Origin: Defluviitaleaceae bacterium
GTDB taxonomy: Bacteria; Bacillota; Clostridia; Lachnospirales; WQUN01
Assembly (NCBI GenBank): GCA_009777845.1
Contig: WRLD01000021.1
Span: 1 to 52,492 of the forward strand
DNA length: 52,492 nucleotides
Direction of reading: 5' to 3'
The first letter of the stretch is position 1. Each line of letters opens with the position of its first letter. Under the pieces are notes generated by a model, which worked only from the letters and a program-made list of their open reading frames with translations, did not search any database and was not told the origin of the DNA. Below are positions 1-9,014 of the stretch, in pieces. The translations under genes and the position numbers were made by a program.

Positions 1-17
1 GTGTGCTCTTCCGATCT
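1..17. other. Sequencing adapter remnant
   Basis: The first 17 bases, GTGTGCTCTTCCGATCT, are identical to the 3' end of the Illumina TruSeq/indexing adapter. Genomic sequence therefore starts at about position 18. Translating through the adapter adds a spurious Cys-Ala-Leu-Pro-Ile to the first protein. The last T could also be genomic by chance. Confidence 0.93.
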
Positions 18-19
18 CC

Positions 20-3000
20 CTCGCCCTCCCCCTCCTCCTAACCGCCTGCACCCAGCCCACCCCCACACCGCCCCCCACCTCACCATTCCCCACATACCAC
101 ACTATCCCCAACATAACCGCCGAGGAAATAACCGCCCTAGACACACTACGTAAACAAACCGACCATTTCACCTACGGCATGACTACAAGCACAGAAGCGT
201 TTGCCAACACAGACAGCGAAATACAGGGCTATTCCGCGCTAGTGTGCGAATGGCTTACGGAGCTGTTTGACATTCCCTTTGTGCCGTATATTTATCAGTG
301 GAACGACCTAATAGATGGACTAGAAAACGGCGGTATTGACTTCACTGGCGAGCTTACGCCTACGCAGGAACGCAAGAACACCTACTACATGACCGATGCC
401 ATAGCAGAACGCACCATCTATACCTACCGCGTACTAGATAACCTATCCGCCGACATAATCCGCTACTGCTTCCTAAACAACTCAACCACCTTCGACAGTA
501 TTTCACCTTTCCTAGACGAATCCACACCGTACGAGGTCATTTTTGCCGAAAGCTACGACCACGCCTACGAGCTAATGAAATCAGGCGCGATTGATGCTTA
601 TATTTCAGAAAATACAGTAAAAAGCGCGTTCGACAAATTCGGCGACGTTGTGGAAAGTCCATTTTTTCCGCCGTTTTTTAGCCCTGTTTCGCTTGCTACC
701 CAAAGCCCCGAGCTAAAGCCAATAATAGACATTGTGCAAAAGGCACTGGAACACGGCGCGAACGCTTGGCTAGAGGAGCTGTACAGCCAAGGAAACAGCG
801 CGTACCTAAAGCATACGTTAGCGATTAGGCTTACCGAGGAAGAGCGCACGTATATCCGCGACAACCCAGTTATCGAGTACGTTACGCAGTACAGAAATTA
901 TCCCATGAGCTTTTATAACGAAAACGAAAAGCAATGGCAGGGCATAGCGTTTGATTTGTTGGACGACATATCAGACCTAACAGGGCTTACCTTTGAACGC
1001 GCCCACGGCGACCAGTTTATCGAATGGCCCGACCTGCTAGACATGGTAGAACACGGCGAGGCGGCGTTTGTTACCGAGCTTATTCGTACCGAGGCTAGGG
1101 TAGGGCGGTTTACGTGGCTCGACACCATGCTTGCCTCCGAGTATATGGCGATTGTGTCGGAAGAAAATATGCGCCTGCTAAGACTTAGCGAGGTGAAAAA
1201 CTATACAATCGGGCTAGTAAGAAACACCGCCCAAACCGAGGCGTTTTTGCAATGGTTTCCAAACCACGAAAAAATAGTAGAATATGACGACACAAGGCAA
1301 GCCTTTGAGGGCATACGGCGCGGAGAAGTAAGCCTTGTTATGGCAAGCACGGCGCAAATGCTTATTATGTCTAATTACTTGGAGCTTACAGGCTTTAAGG
1401 TAAATATAATCTTCGACAATACCTTGCAGGAATCCACAATCGGCTTTAACGTAAATCAAGAAATATTACGCTCGATTATGGACAAGGCACTTGCGCTTGT
1501 GGATATTAAGTCAACGCAGGACGAATGGAAAAACAGAACCTTAGACCACCGTTACAAAATCATGGAAGCACAGCGAATGTGGGCGCTTGGCGGTATTTGC
1601 TTGCTCCTGGCTACGTTTTTAGTGCTTGCGTGGCTGTATCTCAAGGACAAAAAAGCGCGGGAAGCGGCGGCGCTTGCCTGTGCGAGAATTGACACCATCA
1701 TAAGCAACCTGCCAGGCATGGTGTACCAATGCGAAAATGTCTTTCCCGACTATCCCTTTACCTACGTAAGCGAGGGAAGCAAGGAGCTGCTCGGCTATTC
1801 CCCCGAGGAGCTAATAGGCGGAGTAAACCAGTATATGGAAATGCTGCACCCCGAGGACATGGAAATAATGCTGGAAAAGGTTGCGGAAACCTTAGACAAG
1901 GGCTTGCTATACGAGCATCAGCACCGCATAATAATGAAGGACGGCTCTATTAAATGGATATTAGAACGCAGTAGAGTATTCGACCCGCGGCTGGACGGCA
2001 CGTATCGCTATTTAGAGGGCTATGTTTTTGATATAACGGAGCAGAGAAAGCTAGAAGCCGCCGAGCTTGCCAACCGCGCCAAATCGGACTTCTTGGCGAC
2101 CATGAGCCACGAAATACGCACGCCTATGAACAGCATAATGGGCTTTGCCGAGCTTGCCGCAGACTGTACCTCCCTGCCGCAAATCAAATCGTATCTTGCC
2201 AAAATAACAGATAGTACAAGCTGGCTCTTGCGTATAATCAACGACATACTAGATATTTCCAAGATAGAAGCGGGTAAAATGGAGCTTGAATACGTGCCGT
2301 TTAACCTGCAAGAGGTCTTTACGCGCTGTCAGTCCGTTATTCTGCCGATTGTCAAGGAAAAGGGCTTGGAAATGAGCGTGTACGCCGAGCCGATTATCGG
2401 AAAGCAGGTAGTGGGCGATTCCGTAAGGCTGTATCAGGTACTAATGAATTTGCTGTCCAACGCGGTGAAATTTACTAGCGATGGCGTGGTAAAGCTGTCG
2501 GCAGTGGTAAAGGAAACAAGCGACACCACCGCGACCATCTATTTTGAAGTAAGGGATAGCGGTATCGGCATGAGCAGAGAACAAATCGAGCGGATTTTCG
2601 AGCCGTTTACACAGGCAGACTCCAGTACCACGCGCAACTACGGCGGTACAGGGCTTGGGCTTGCTATTTCCAAGAATATATTGGGGCTTATGGGCAGTAC
2701 GCTGTCGGTAGAAAGTCTGCCGCAAAAGGGCAGTACCTTTAGCTTCGAGGTTATATTCGACACGGCGGAATCAAGCGAGCAATTGGTAAAGCAAAAGGCG
2801 TTGAGCTTCTCAGAAAGGCCGCATTTTAACCACGTAGCCCTAATATGTGACGACAATTCCATGAACCGAGAGGTAATTTGTCAGCACCTAGCGCGCGTGG
2901 GCGTACAAGCCGTCACTGCGGAAAACGGAAAGCTAGGCGTGGAGCTTGTGCAGGAGCGTGCGGAAAAAGGCGAGCCGCCCTTTGACCTAATTTTTATGGA

Positions 3001-3754
3001 TATGTTTATGCCTGTTATGGACGGCATTGAAGCCGTAGGGAAAATATTCGCGTTGGAAACAGGCGCGCCCATTGTCGCTATGACGGCGAATATAATGAGC
3101 GGCGAGCTGGAAAAATATAGGCGGCACGGTATGCCCGACTGCTTGAGCAAGCCCTTTACCGCGCAGGAGCTTTGGCGTATATTGTTAAAATACCTTATGC
3201 CAGTAAGCCTTACGCCCATAAACGAGCAGGAAACGGCGGACGATGTAGAACGCAGGAAGCTACTAATCAACTTCGTAAAGGTCAACCAAAATGTGCCTAG
3301 CGAGATAGAAAAGGCAATCGAGCAGGGCGATATGAAGCTCGCGCACAGGCTCGCGCACTCGCTAAAGGGCAACGCGGGTATGCTCGGCAAAACGGAGCTA
3401 AAAATAGCCGCCGAGGAAGTAGAAACCCTGCTACAGGACAGAATCGACTCGATTTTGGACAGCAAAATAAACCGACTTAAAGAGGAGCTAGAAATAGTCC
3501 TGCGGGAGCTAAGCCCACTTCTGAACGAGCAGGAGGAAAAACGCGAAGCCATGAGCAACGAGGAAGCCTTAAAACTTCTCGAAAAACTAGAGCCAATGCT
3601 AGAGGAATTAAACCCAGAGAGCGTAAGTCTGCTTTCTTTCATACAATCTATTGAGGGGGCGGAGGCGCTCGCGTTGCAGGTAGAAAACTATGACTTTGAG
3701 GCCGCGCTGGAAACCCTAATAAAACTAAAAACTACACTTGGAGGTAGCATATGA
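20..3754 (+). CDS. Hybrid sensor histidine kinase, tandem SBP_bac_3 sensor (5' truncated)
   Basis: The frame is open to the contig edge, and an ATG at 179 lies inside the first sensor domain, so the true start is lost. Before it there is a hydrophobic stretch ending in Leu-Leu-Thr-Ala-Cys (Cys codon 47-49), which resembles a lipobox. Counting from Met179: two extracellular family-3 solute-binding domains (about 1-215 and 225-460), a TM helix (468-488), PAS_3 (about 505-625), HisKA with SHEIRTPMNS (His644), HATPase, a receiver with phosphoacceptor Asp941, and a C-terminal Hpt domain (LAHSLKG, His1060). The layout is that of a BvgS/EvgS-type phosphorelay kinase that senses a small solute outside the cell. 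The stop overlaps the next start (ATGA), so the two kinases are translationally coupled. The ligand cannot be told from sequence. A protein with both a lipobox and a TM helix is unusual, so the hydrophobic start may instead act as an uncleaved anchor. Confidence 0.9.
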   Translation, partial: LALPLLLTACTQPTPTPPPTSPFPTYHTIPNITAEEITALDTLRKQTDHFTYGMTTSTEAFANTDSEIQGYSALVCEWLTELFDIPFVPYIYQWNDLIDGLENGGIDFTGELTPTQERKNTYYMTDAIAERTIYTYRVLDNLSADIIRYCFLNNSTTFDSISPFLDESTPYEVIFAESYDHAYELMKSGAIDAYISENTVKSAFDKFGDVVESPFFPPFFSPVSLATQSPELKPIIDIVQKALEHGANAWLEELYSQGNSAYLKHTLAIRLTEEERTYIRDNPVIEYVTQYRNYPMSFYNENEKQWQGIAFDLLDDISDLTGLTFERAHGDQFIEWPDLLDMVEHGEAAFVTELIRTEARVGRFTWLDTMLASEYMAIVSEENMRLLRLSEVKNYTIGLVRNTAQTEAFLQWFPNHEKIVEYDDTRQAFEGIRRGEVSLVMASTAQMLIMSNYLELTGFKVNIIFDNTLQESTIGFNVNQEILRSIMDKALALVDIKSTQDEWKNRTLDHRYKIMEAQRMWALGGICLLLATFLVLAWLYLKDKKAREAAALACARIDTIISNLPGMVYQCENVFPDYPFTYVSEGSKELLGYSPEELIGGVNQYMEMLHPEDMEIMLEKVAETLDKGLLYEHQHRIIMKDGSIKWILERSRVFDPRLDGTYRYLEGYVFDITEQRKLEAAELANRAKSDFLATMSHEIRTPMNSIMGFAELAADCTSLPQIKSYLAKITDSTSWLLRIINDILDISKIEAGKMELEYVPFNLQEVFTRCQSVILPIVKEKGLEMSVYAEPIIGKQVVGDSVRLYQVLMNLLSNAVKFTSDGVVKLSAVVKETSDTTATIYFEVRDSGIGMSREQIERIFEPFTQADSSTTRNYGGTGLGLAISKNILGLMGSTLSVESLPQKGSTFSFEVIFDTAESSEQLVKQKALSFSERPHFNHVALICDDNSMNREVICQHLARVGVQAVTAENGKLGVELVQERAEKGEPPFDLIFMDMFMPVMDGIEAVGKIFALETGAPIVAMTANIMSGELEKYRRHGMPDCLSKPFTAQELWRILLKYLMPVSLTPINEQETADDVERRKLLINFVKVNQNVPSEIEKAIEQGDMKLAHRLAHSLKGNAGMLGKTELKIAAEEVETLLQDRIDSILDSKINRLKEELEIVLRELSPLLNEQEEKREAMSNEEALKLLEKLEPMLEELNPESVSLLSFIQSIEGAEALALQVENYDFEAALETLIKLKTTLGGSI

Positions 3755-5892
3755 GCGAACCACAATGGGAATATGACGCAAAAAACCTACATTTGGCGAT
3801 TTCCGCGTTAAATATTGCGTTATGGCGTGCGGACGTTGTCGGCGACAATTTTTTGGCGGCGGATTTTCATAACAATAACTGGACATGGTCAAACGAATTT
3901 AGGCAAATGCTAGGCTTTTCTGACGAGAATGATTTCCCTAATACGCTAGAATCCTTTAAGTCTGCTATACACCCCGACGACGACCCAAAGGCGTTTGCCG
4001 CCTTTGCCGCCCATATAGAGGACCGCACAGGCAATACTCCGTACAATATCGAGTACCGCCTACGGCACAAAAACGGCGAATACCGCTATTATGACGGCTT
4101 TGGCACTACACGCAGGAACGAGGACGGCACGCCGATTACTATATCGGGCGCGATTCGTGACGTGACGGAGCATAGACTGGCACAGGACGCGCTTACCCAA
4201 AAGGAACAGCTGCTGTCCGCGGTAAACGCCGCCGCCATTGCCCTGCTTCAAGCTAAGGATACAGACGATTTTAATGATTCCATTGTCGAGGGCATGGGAA
4301 CAATCGGGCTGACTATAGATGCGGACTGCATAGAGGTATGGCAGAACGAGCAGAGAGAGGACGGGCTTTATGCGGTTTTACAGCATTATTGGTACAGCGA
4401 GGAAGGCCGCAAAATAAAAACAGACACGCCTCCCGCCTGCTTCGCCTATAGTGATTCGCCGCAGTGGGACATCAGGCTGTCGCAGGGCGACTATATCCAC
4501 GGCATAGTGGCGGAGCTTTCGCAGGCCGACCAAGAATTTCTTAGCGCGTTTAAGGTCAAGAGCGTGTTGGCTATTCCCATATTTATGCAGGAACAGCTCT
4601 GGGGGCTTTGCTGTATAGACGACTGTATTCGTTCGCGTAGGTTTACGAACGACGAAATAGAAATTTTGGTGTCTATGGTGTATATGCTTGCTAACGCAAT
4701 CAATCGAAACAGCTTCGCCCAAGCCATACGCCGTGCGGAAATAGCCGAGGAAAGCAACAGAGCAAAAAGCCGTTTTCTCGCTATGATGAGCCACGAAATA
4801 AGAACGCCCATGAACAGCATAATGGGCTTTTCGGAGCTTGCGTTGGCGGCCGCCGATACCCACGTATCGCCGAAAATTATTGACTATTTGAACAAAATAA
4901 CGGATAGCACAAAATGGCTGTTAAATATAGTAAACGATATTTTAGACATATCAAAAATAGAGGCGGGCAAGGTAGAGCTGGAGCATGTGCCGTTTGAATT
5001 GCAGGACATACTCTCGCGCTGTGAATCCGCCACTTTGCCGAAAATCAACGAAAAAGGGCTAGAGCTAAAGGTCTTTTTGACTACCAGAAATTTGAACAAA
5101 AAGCTAGTCGGCGACCCTGTACGGCTAGAGCAAATTCTGATGAACCTGCTGTCCAACGCCGTAAAGTTTACGACCAAGGGCATGGTAGAGATGTCCGTGG
5201 TGGTAAACGGTAACGGTGTCGGTGCGTTGGTGTGCTTTGAAATAAGGGATAGCGGCATAGGCATGAGCGCCGAACAGCTAGAAAAGGTGTTCGCGCCGTT
5301 TACGCAGGCGGATTCCAGCACTACGCGCAACTACGGCGGCACAGGGCTTGGCTTAACCATTACAAAAAATATAGTAGAGCTAATGGGCGGCACGCTCGTG
5401 GTAGAAAGCAAGCCCAATGTCGGCAGTACCTTCAGCTTTGAAATTGCGTTTGATGTAACAGACAGAAAAAACACGTCCGCAGGTATCGCCGAAAAGCCGC
5501 ACTTTGAGGGCTTGGTACTAGTATGCGAGGACAATCCCATGAACCAACAAATAATATGCGAGCATTTGGCGCATTTGGGGCTGAAAACCGTGCTTGCCGC
5601 AAACGGACAAATAGGCGTAGACATGGTTAAAGACCGCATAGAAAAAGAGCAACCGCCGTTTGCTATGGTTTTTATGGATATGTATATGCCAGTAATGGAC
5701 GGCTTTGAGGCGGCATCTATTATCACGGAGTTGAATACAGGTACGCCCATAGTGGCTATGACCGCCAATATGCTTGCAGGCGATTTGGACAACTACAAAA
5801 ACCACGGTATGCCTGACTATATCGGCAAGCCCTTCACACCGCAGGAGCTGTGGAATGTGTTGTTGAAGTGGCTTGCGCCTGTGCAGTCGTAA
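3751..5892 (+). CDS. Cytoplasmic hybrid histidine kinase (PAS-GAF-HisKA-HATPase-REC)
   Basis: This 713-aa kinase has no TM segment or signal peptide. Order: PAS_3 (about 10-150), a GAF-like region (about 165-325), HisKA with SHEIRTPMNS (His348), HATPase with the N, G1 and G2 boxes (GTGLGLTI), and a receiver with Asp643 in FMDMYMPVMDG. There is no Hpt domain, so it could pass phosphate to Hpt domains of the neighbouring kinases; that is inference. The start at 3751 overlaps the upstream stop by four bases. The kinase core is very close to that of the upstream gene, while the PAS domain is close to that of the downstream gene, so it looks like a mosaic of its neighbours. The signal is probably intracellular. 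Confidence 0.92.
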   Translation: MSEPQWEYDAKNLHLAISALNIALWRADVVGDNFLAADFHNNNWTWSNEFRQMLGFSDENDFPNTLESFKSAIHPDDDPKAFAAFAAHIEDRTGNTPYNIEYRLRHKNGEYRYYDGFGTTRRNEDGTPITISGAIRDVTEHRLAQDALTQKEQLLSAVNAAAIALLQAKDTDDFNDSIVEGMGTIGLTIDADCIEVWQNEQREDGLYAVLQHYWYSEEGRKIKTDTPPACFAYSDSPQWDIRLSQGDYIHGIVAELSQADQEFLSAFKVKSVLAIPIFMQEQLWGLCCIDDCIRSRRFTNDEIEILVSMVYMLANAINRNSFAQAIRRAEIAEESNRAKSRFLAMMSHEIRTPMNSIMGFSELALAAADTHVSPKIIDYLNKITDSTKWLLNIVNDILDISKIEAGKVELEHVPFELQDILSRCESATLPKINEKGLELKVFLTTRNLNKKLVGDPVRLEQILMNLLSNAVKFTTKGMVEMSVVVNGNGVGALVCFEIRDSGIGMSAEQLEKVFAPFTQADSSTTRNYGGTGLGLTITKNIVELMGGTLVVESKPNVGSTFSFEIAFDVTDRKNTSAGIAEKPHFEGLVLVCEDNPMNQQIICEHLAHLGLKTVLAANGQIGVDMVKDRIEKEQPPFAMVFMDMYMPVMDGFEAASIITELNTGTPIVAMTANMLAGDLDNYKNHGMPDYIGKPFTPQELWNVLLKWLAPVQS

Positions 5893-5999
5893 GGGACGAG
5901 TTTACTCGTCCCGAGGCTACCACGCTCTGCGGTAATGGACGTTGCACGCCACGAATTGACGAACGTGGAAATATCGGGGCGGATAAATCCGCCCCCTAC
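5893..5999. repeat. Interspersed palindromic repeat, family 1, copy 1
   Basis: It starts directly after the kinase stop with GGGACGAG-TTTA-CTCGTCCC and ends in GGGGCGGAT-AAATCCGCCCCC. The arms are hairpins of slightly different sequence around a core containing a variant of TGGACGTT and GACGAACGTG. It is the most diverged copy of the family seen also at 8843, 10939, 16094-16595 and 52102. Confidence 0.85.
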
Positions 6000-6033
6000 A
6001 AAAACCTGCAAAAAAGGAGTGTGACCCCCACCT

Positions 6034-8655
6034 ATGGACAACAAAAAATACCGAATACTAGTAGCGGACGATGAAAACTCAAACATAATGAAGCTGTCGC
6101 ATATCCTTAGCCCGCAGTACATTGTCTATGCGGCAAAAAACGGCGAGGGCGCAATCAAAGCCGCCGAAAAGCACTTGCCCGATGTTATTCTGCTGGATAT
6201 TATTATGCCCGATATGGACGGCTATGAGGTGCTAGGGGTACTAAAAAGCTCCGAGAAAACAAAGAATATTCCCGTTATTTTTATCAGTGGACTAAGTGAC
6301 ACTGGGGACGAGGAAAAAGGGCTTAATCTAGGCGCGGCGGACTATATCGCCAAGCCCTTTTCGGACGCGCTGGTTAAAATACGTGTGCGTAACCAAATTA
6401 AGCTACTGGAGCAGTTTAGCACCAATGAATATGACATAATGAAGTATAAGCTGTCGAATGACGCGCTTAATATCGGCTTGTGGGACATGGACGTGGTAAA
6501 CGCAGACCCTGTAAGCCCGAGCCACAAATTTACATGGTCGCAGGAAATCCGCCATATGCTAGGCTTCAAGGACGAGAGCGACTTCCCCAACGTCTTGCAG
6601 AGCTGGAGCAGTCGTATTCACCCCGAGGACAAGGCGCGCATACTTGCCGCCTTTGCCGCACACATGAACGACTACACAGGGCAAACGCCGTACAATGTCG
6701 AGCAACGCATTATGAACAAGGACGGCGAGTATAGGCATTTCCACACGCTAGGCACTTCCTGCCGCGACAGGGACGGCGCGCCCATACGAGTGGCAGGCGC
6801 GGCGATTGACATCACCGAAAAAAAACGCATGGAGCGCGAGAATTTGGAGTTGGCAGAAGCGGAAATTTTAAACAAGGCAAAATCGGCGTTTTTGGCTAAT
6901 ATGAGCCACGAAATACGCACGCCCATGAACGCGATTATCGGCATAACGGAAATTTTACTGCAAAGCGGCAATCTGCCCGAGGAAGCTATAGACGGGCTTG
7001 GCAGAATTTACAATTCGGGCAACCTGCTACTGGCTATTATCAACGATATATTGGATTTGTCTAAAATAGAAGCCGGCAAATTGGACATTGTTCCTGCGCC
7101 GTATAATTTCGCGGACATGCTAGGCGAATCCTTACAGCTAAACATCATGCGGCGCGAAGAAAAGCCGATAGAGTTTGACGTAGAGCTAGACGAAAATATT
7201 CCGCTGAATTTAATCGGCGACCAGGTACGCATAAAGCAAATACTAAATAATTTGCTTTCCAATGCGTTTAAGTATACGGAAGCTGGTAGAGTTACGCTTA
7301 TGGGGTCGTTTGAGAATGATTCTCTCATTATAACCGTACGCGACACAGGGCAGGGCATGACCGCCGAGCAAATGCAAAAAATATTTGACGAATATTCGCG
7401 TTTTAACCAAGAATCAAATCGCACCATAGAGGGCATAGGGCTTGGAATGTCGATAACGTATAATTTATTGAAGCTAATGGGCGGCGATATAAAGGTAGAA
7501 AGCCAAAAGGGCAGGGGTTCTGTATTTACTGTGCGTTTGCCGCAGGGCATAGCGGACAATGCCGTGCTTGGCGAGCTGTCGCATAGTCTGCGGCTGCTAA
7601 GCCCGAGCAGTATCGGCAGTGCCAGAAGCCCGATTGTTCACGAGCCTATGCCTAACGGACGTGTGCTTATTGTTGACGATGTGGAATACAATTTGTATGT
7701 AGCTACAGGGCTTATGAAGCCGTATCGACTGCAAATTGATACGGCTAGCAGCGGAAGCGGCGCAATAGATTTAGTCAAAAGCGGCAGGGTGTACGACATT
7801 ATTTTTATGGACCATATGATGCCTGTGATGGACGGCATACAAGCCGTAAAGCACATTCGAGAGCTAGGCTATACCGCCCCGATTGTGGCGTTGACCGCCA
7901 ACGCAATTGTGGGGCAGGAGGAAATGTTTTTGCAAAACGGCTTTGACGAATTTATTTCCAAGCCGATAGACGTACGCCGCCTAAACGCCGTGCTTACTAA
8001 GCTAGTGCAAAACAACGCCCCTGCGAGCAAGGCAAGCCCTGCGGCGAGCCTTTTACACGAGTACAAAATAGATGGGCTAGACATAGCTAAGGGGCTAGAT
8101 AAATTCGGCGGAGAACCAAGCGCGTATCTGCGCGTTTTGCAGAAATACGCGGACAGTAGCCGCTTGCTGTTAGGCACGCTGGAACACGCAAGCGAGGAAA
8201 ATCTGCACGATTATGAAATATGCGTGCATGGCATTAAGGGGGCGAGCTTTGATATTTTTGCCGACGAGCTAGGCGAAATAGCCAAGGGGCTAGAAGCGGC
8301 GGCAAAGGAACGCAGACTTGATTATATAACCGAGCATAACTCGCATTTGCTAGACATGGCGCGTAAGCTCACCGCGGACATAGCCGACCTAGCCCGCGCC
8401 GTAGAAGCGGCAAACCCCAAGCCCAAAAAGGACAAGCCCGACCCGCAGACCTTATCAAAGCTCGCCGCCGCGTGCAAGGCGTATTCCATGGACGGCGTAG
8501 ACGAGGCTATGGCGGAAATCGAGAGCTATCAGTATAGCTGTGATGATGGGCTTTCGGTGTGGTTGCGGGGCAAGGTTGATATTATGAGGTTTTCGGAGAT
8601 TGTGGACAAATTGTGTGCCAAAGGCACACCCCGTAGCGAAGCGGAGGAAGCGTAG
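6034..8655 (+). CDS. Hybrid kinase REC-PAS-HisKA-HATPase-REC-Hpt
   Basis: This 873-aa soluble kinase carries every phosphorelay module. An N-terminal receiver has acidic pair DDEN and phosphoacceptor Asp55 (LLDIIMPDMDG). A PAS_3 domain follows (about 140-275), then HisKA SHEIRTPMNA with His292, HATPase (N box NNLLSNAFKYT, G box GIGLGMS), a second receiver with Asp593 (FMDHMMPVMDG), and an Hpt-like helix bundle with CVHGIKG (His732). The last 80 or so residues are helical and unrecognised. The start has AAAAAGGAG upstream, with a longer than usual spacing. Having a receiver in front suggests the kinase is itself switched by another kinase, plausibly one of the two upstream. A repeat element separates it from them, so co-transcription is likely but not certain. 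Confidence 0.93.
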   Translation: MDNKKYRILVADDENSNIMKLSHILSPQYIVYAAKNGEGAIKAAEKHLPDVILLDIIMPDMDGYEVLGVLKSSEKTKNIPVIFISGLSDTGDEEKGLNLGAADYIAKPFSDALVKIRVRNQIKLLEQFSTNEYDIMKYKLSNDALNIGLWDMDVVNADPVSPSHKFTWSQEIRHMLGFKDESDFPNVLQSWSSRIHPEDKARILAAFAAHMNDYTGQTPYNVEQRIMNKDGEYRHFHTLGTSCRDRDGAPIRVAGAAIDITEKKRMERENLELAEAEILNKAKSAFLANMSHEIRTPMNAIIGITEILLQSGNLPEEAIDGLGRIYNSGNLLLAIINDILDLSKIEAGKLDIVPAPYNFADMLGESLQLNIMRREEKPIEFDVELDENIPLNLIGDQVRIKQILNNLLSNAFKYTEAGRVTLMGSFENDSLIITVRDTGQGMTAEQMQKIFDEYSRFNQESNRTIEGIGLGMSITYNLLKLMGGDIKVESQKGRGSVFTVRLPQGIADNAVLGELSHSLRLLSPSSIGSARSPIVHEPMPNGRVLIVDDVEYNLYVATGLMKPYRLQIDTASSGSGAIDLVKSGRVYDIIFMDHMMPVMDGIQAVKHIRELGYTAPIVALTANAIVGQEEMFLQNGFDEFISKPIDVRRLNAVLTKLVQNNAPASKASPAASLLHEYKIDGLDIAKGLDKFGGEPSAYLRVLQKYADSSRLLLGTLEHASEENLHDYEICVHGIKGASFDIFADELGEIAKGLEAAAKERRLDYITEHNSHLLDMARKLTADIADLARAVEAANPKPKKDKPDPQTLSKLAAACKAYSMDGVDEAMAEIESYQYSCDDGLSVWLRGKVDIMRFSEIVDKLCAKGTPRSEAEEA

Positions 8656-9014
8656 TTGGGCTTTGCCCAACGGAGCGGCGGGGTCGTAGGGGCAGAGCGA
8701 CAAACGCACGAAGCGAAAATGTGTGAATCAAACACGGATTTGACGGATTTTCACGGATTATGCGGATTCGCTCGTGCAAAAATTCGTTCGTGCGTTTATC
8801 GTTCGTGTGTTTGCCGTTCGTGCGTTTGGTGTGGCGGTTACTGTAGGGGACGGATTTATCCGTCCCGAGGTACGCACGCTCGTCATTTCGGGGACGGATA
8901 ACGCCCATTAACGCAAAGCGAGGTAATCTCGGGACGGATAAATCCGTCCCCTACGAAAACCTTACATTTTGCCTATTACAAAAAGCTCAATAAAATTCAA
9001 AAAGGAGGATAATT
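8656..9014. other. Gene-free interval with repeats
   Basis: Just after the kinase stop is a small hairpin, TTGGGC-TTT-GCCCAA (8656-8670). Then comes a segment (about 8698-8766) nearly repeated at 52367-52430, containing ACGGATTTGACGGATTT-type units. Short direct repeats of the CGTTCGTGCGTTT type follow (about 8770-8830), then palindromic repeat family 1 copy 2. The tail holds the AAAGGAGG ribosome binding site of the next gene. Apparent ORFs here are translations of repeats. Confidence 0.8.
8843..8954. repeat. Interspersed palindromic repeat, family 1, copy 2
   Basis: Left arm GTAGGGGACGGATTTATCC continues to CGTCCCGAGG, and the right arm is its near-exact inverse, ending CCGTCCCCTAC. The core includes CGCACGCTCGTC and GATAACGCCCATTAACGC. 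Each arm is itself a hairpin (ACGGATTTATCCGT), so the whole can fold as one long stem or as two. It resembles a MITE or REP-type element without coding capacity. Confidence 0.9.

Noticed and set aside
179..181. ATG as the start of the first kinase
   Set aside because: It lies within the first strand of the solute-binding domain and the frame is open to the contig edge.
2881..3642. Long minus-strand ORF (253 codons) opposite the first kinase
   Set aside because: The plus-strand protein has complete receiver and Hpt domains over this interval; the reverse translation is Ser/Ala-rich with no domain and no ribosome binding site.
8582..8908. ORFs over the intergenic region near 8.6-8.9 kb, and similar ones at 16.0-16.6 and 52.0-52.3 kb
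   Set aside because: They translate the palindromic and GGATTT-type repeats in several frames and lack ribosome binding sites.
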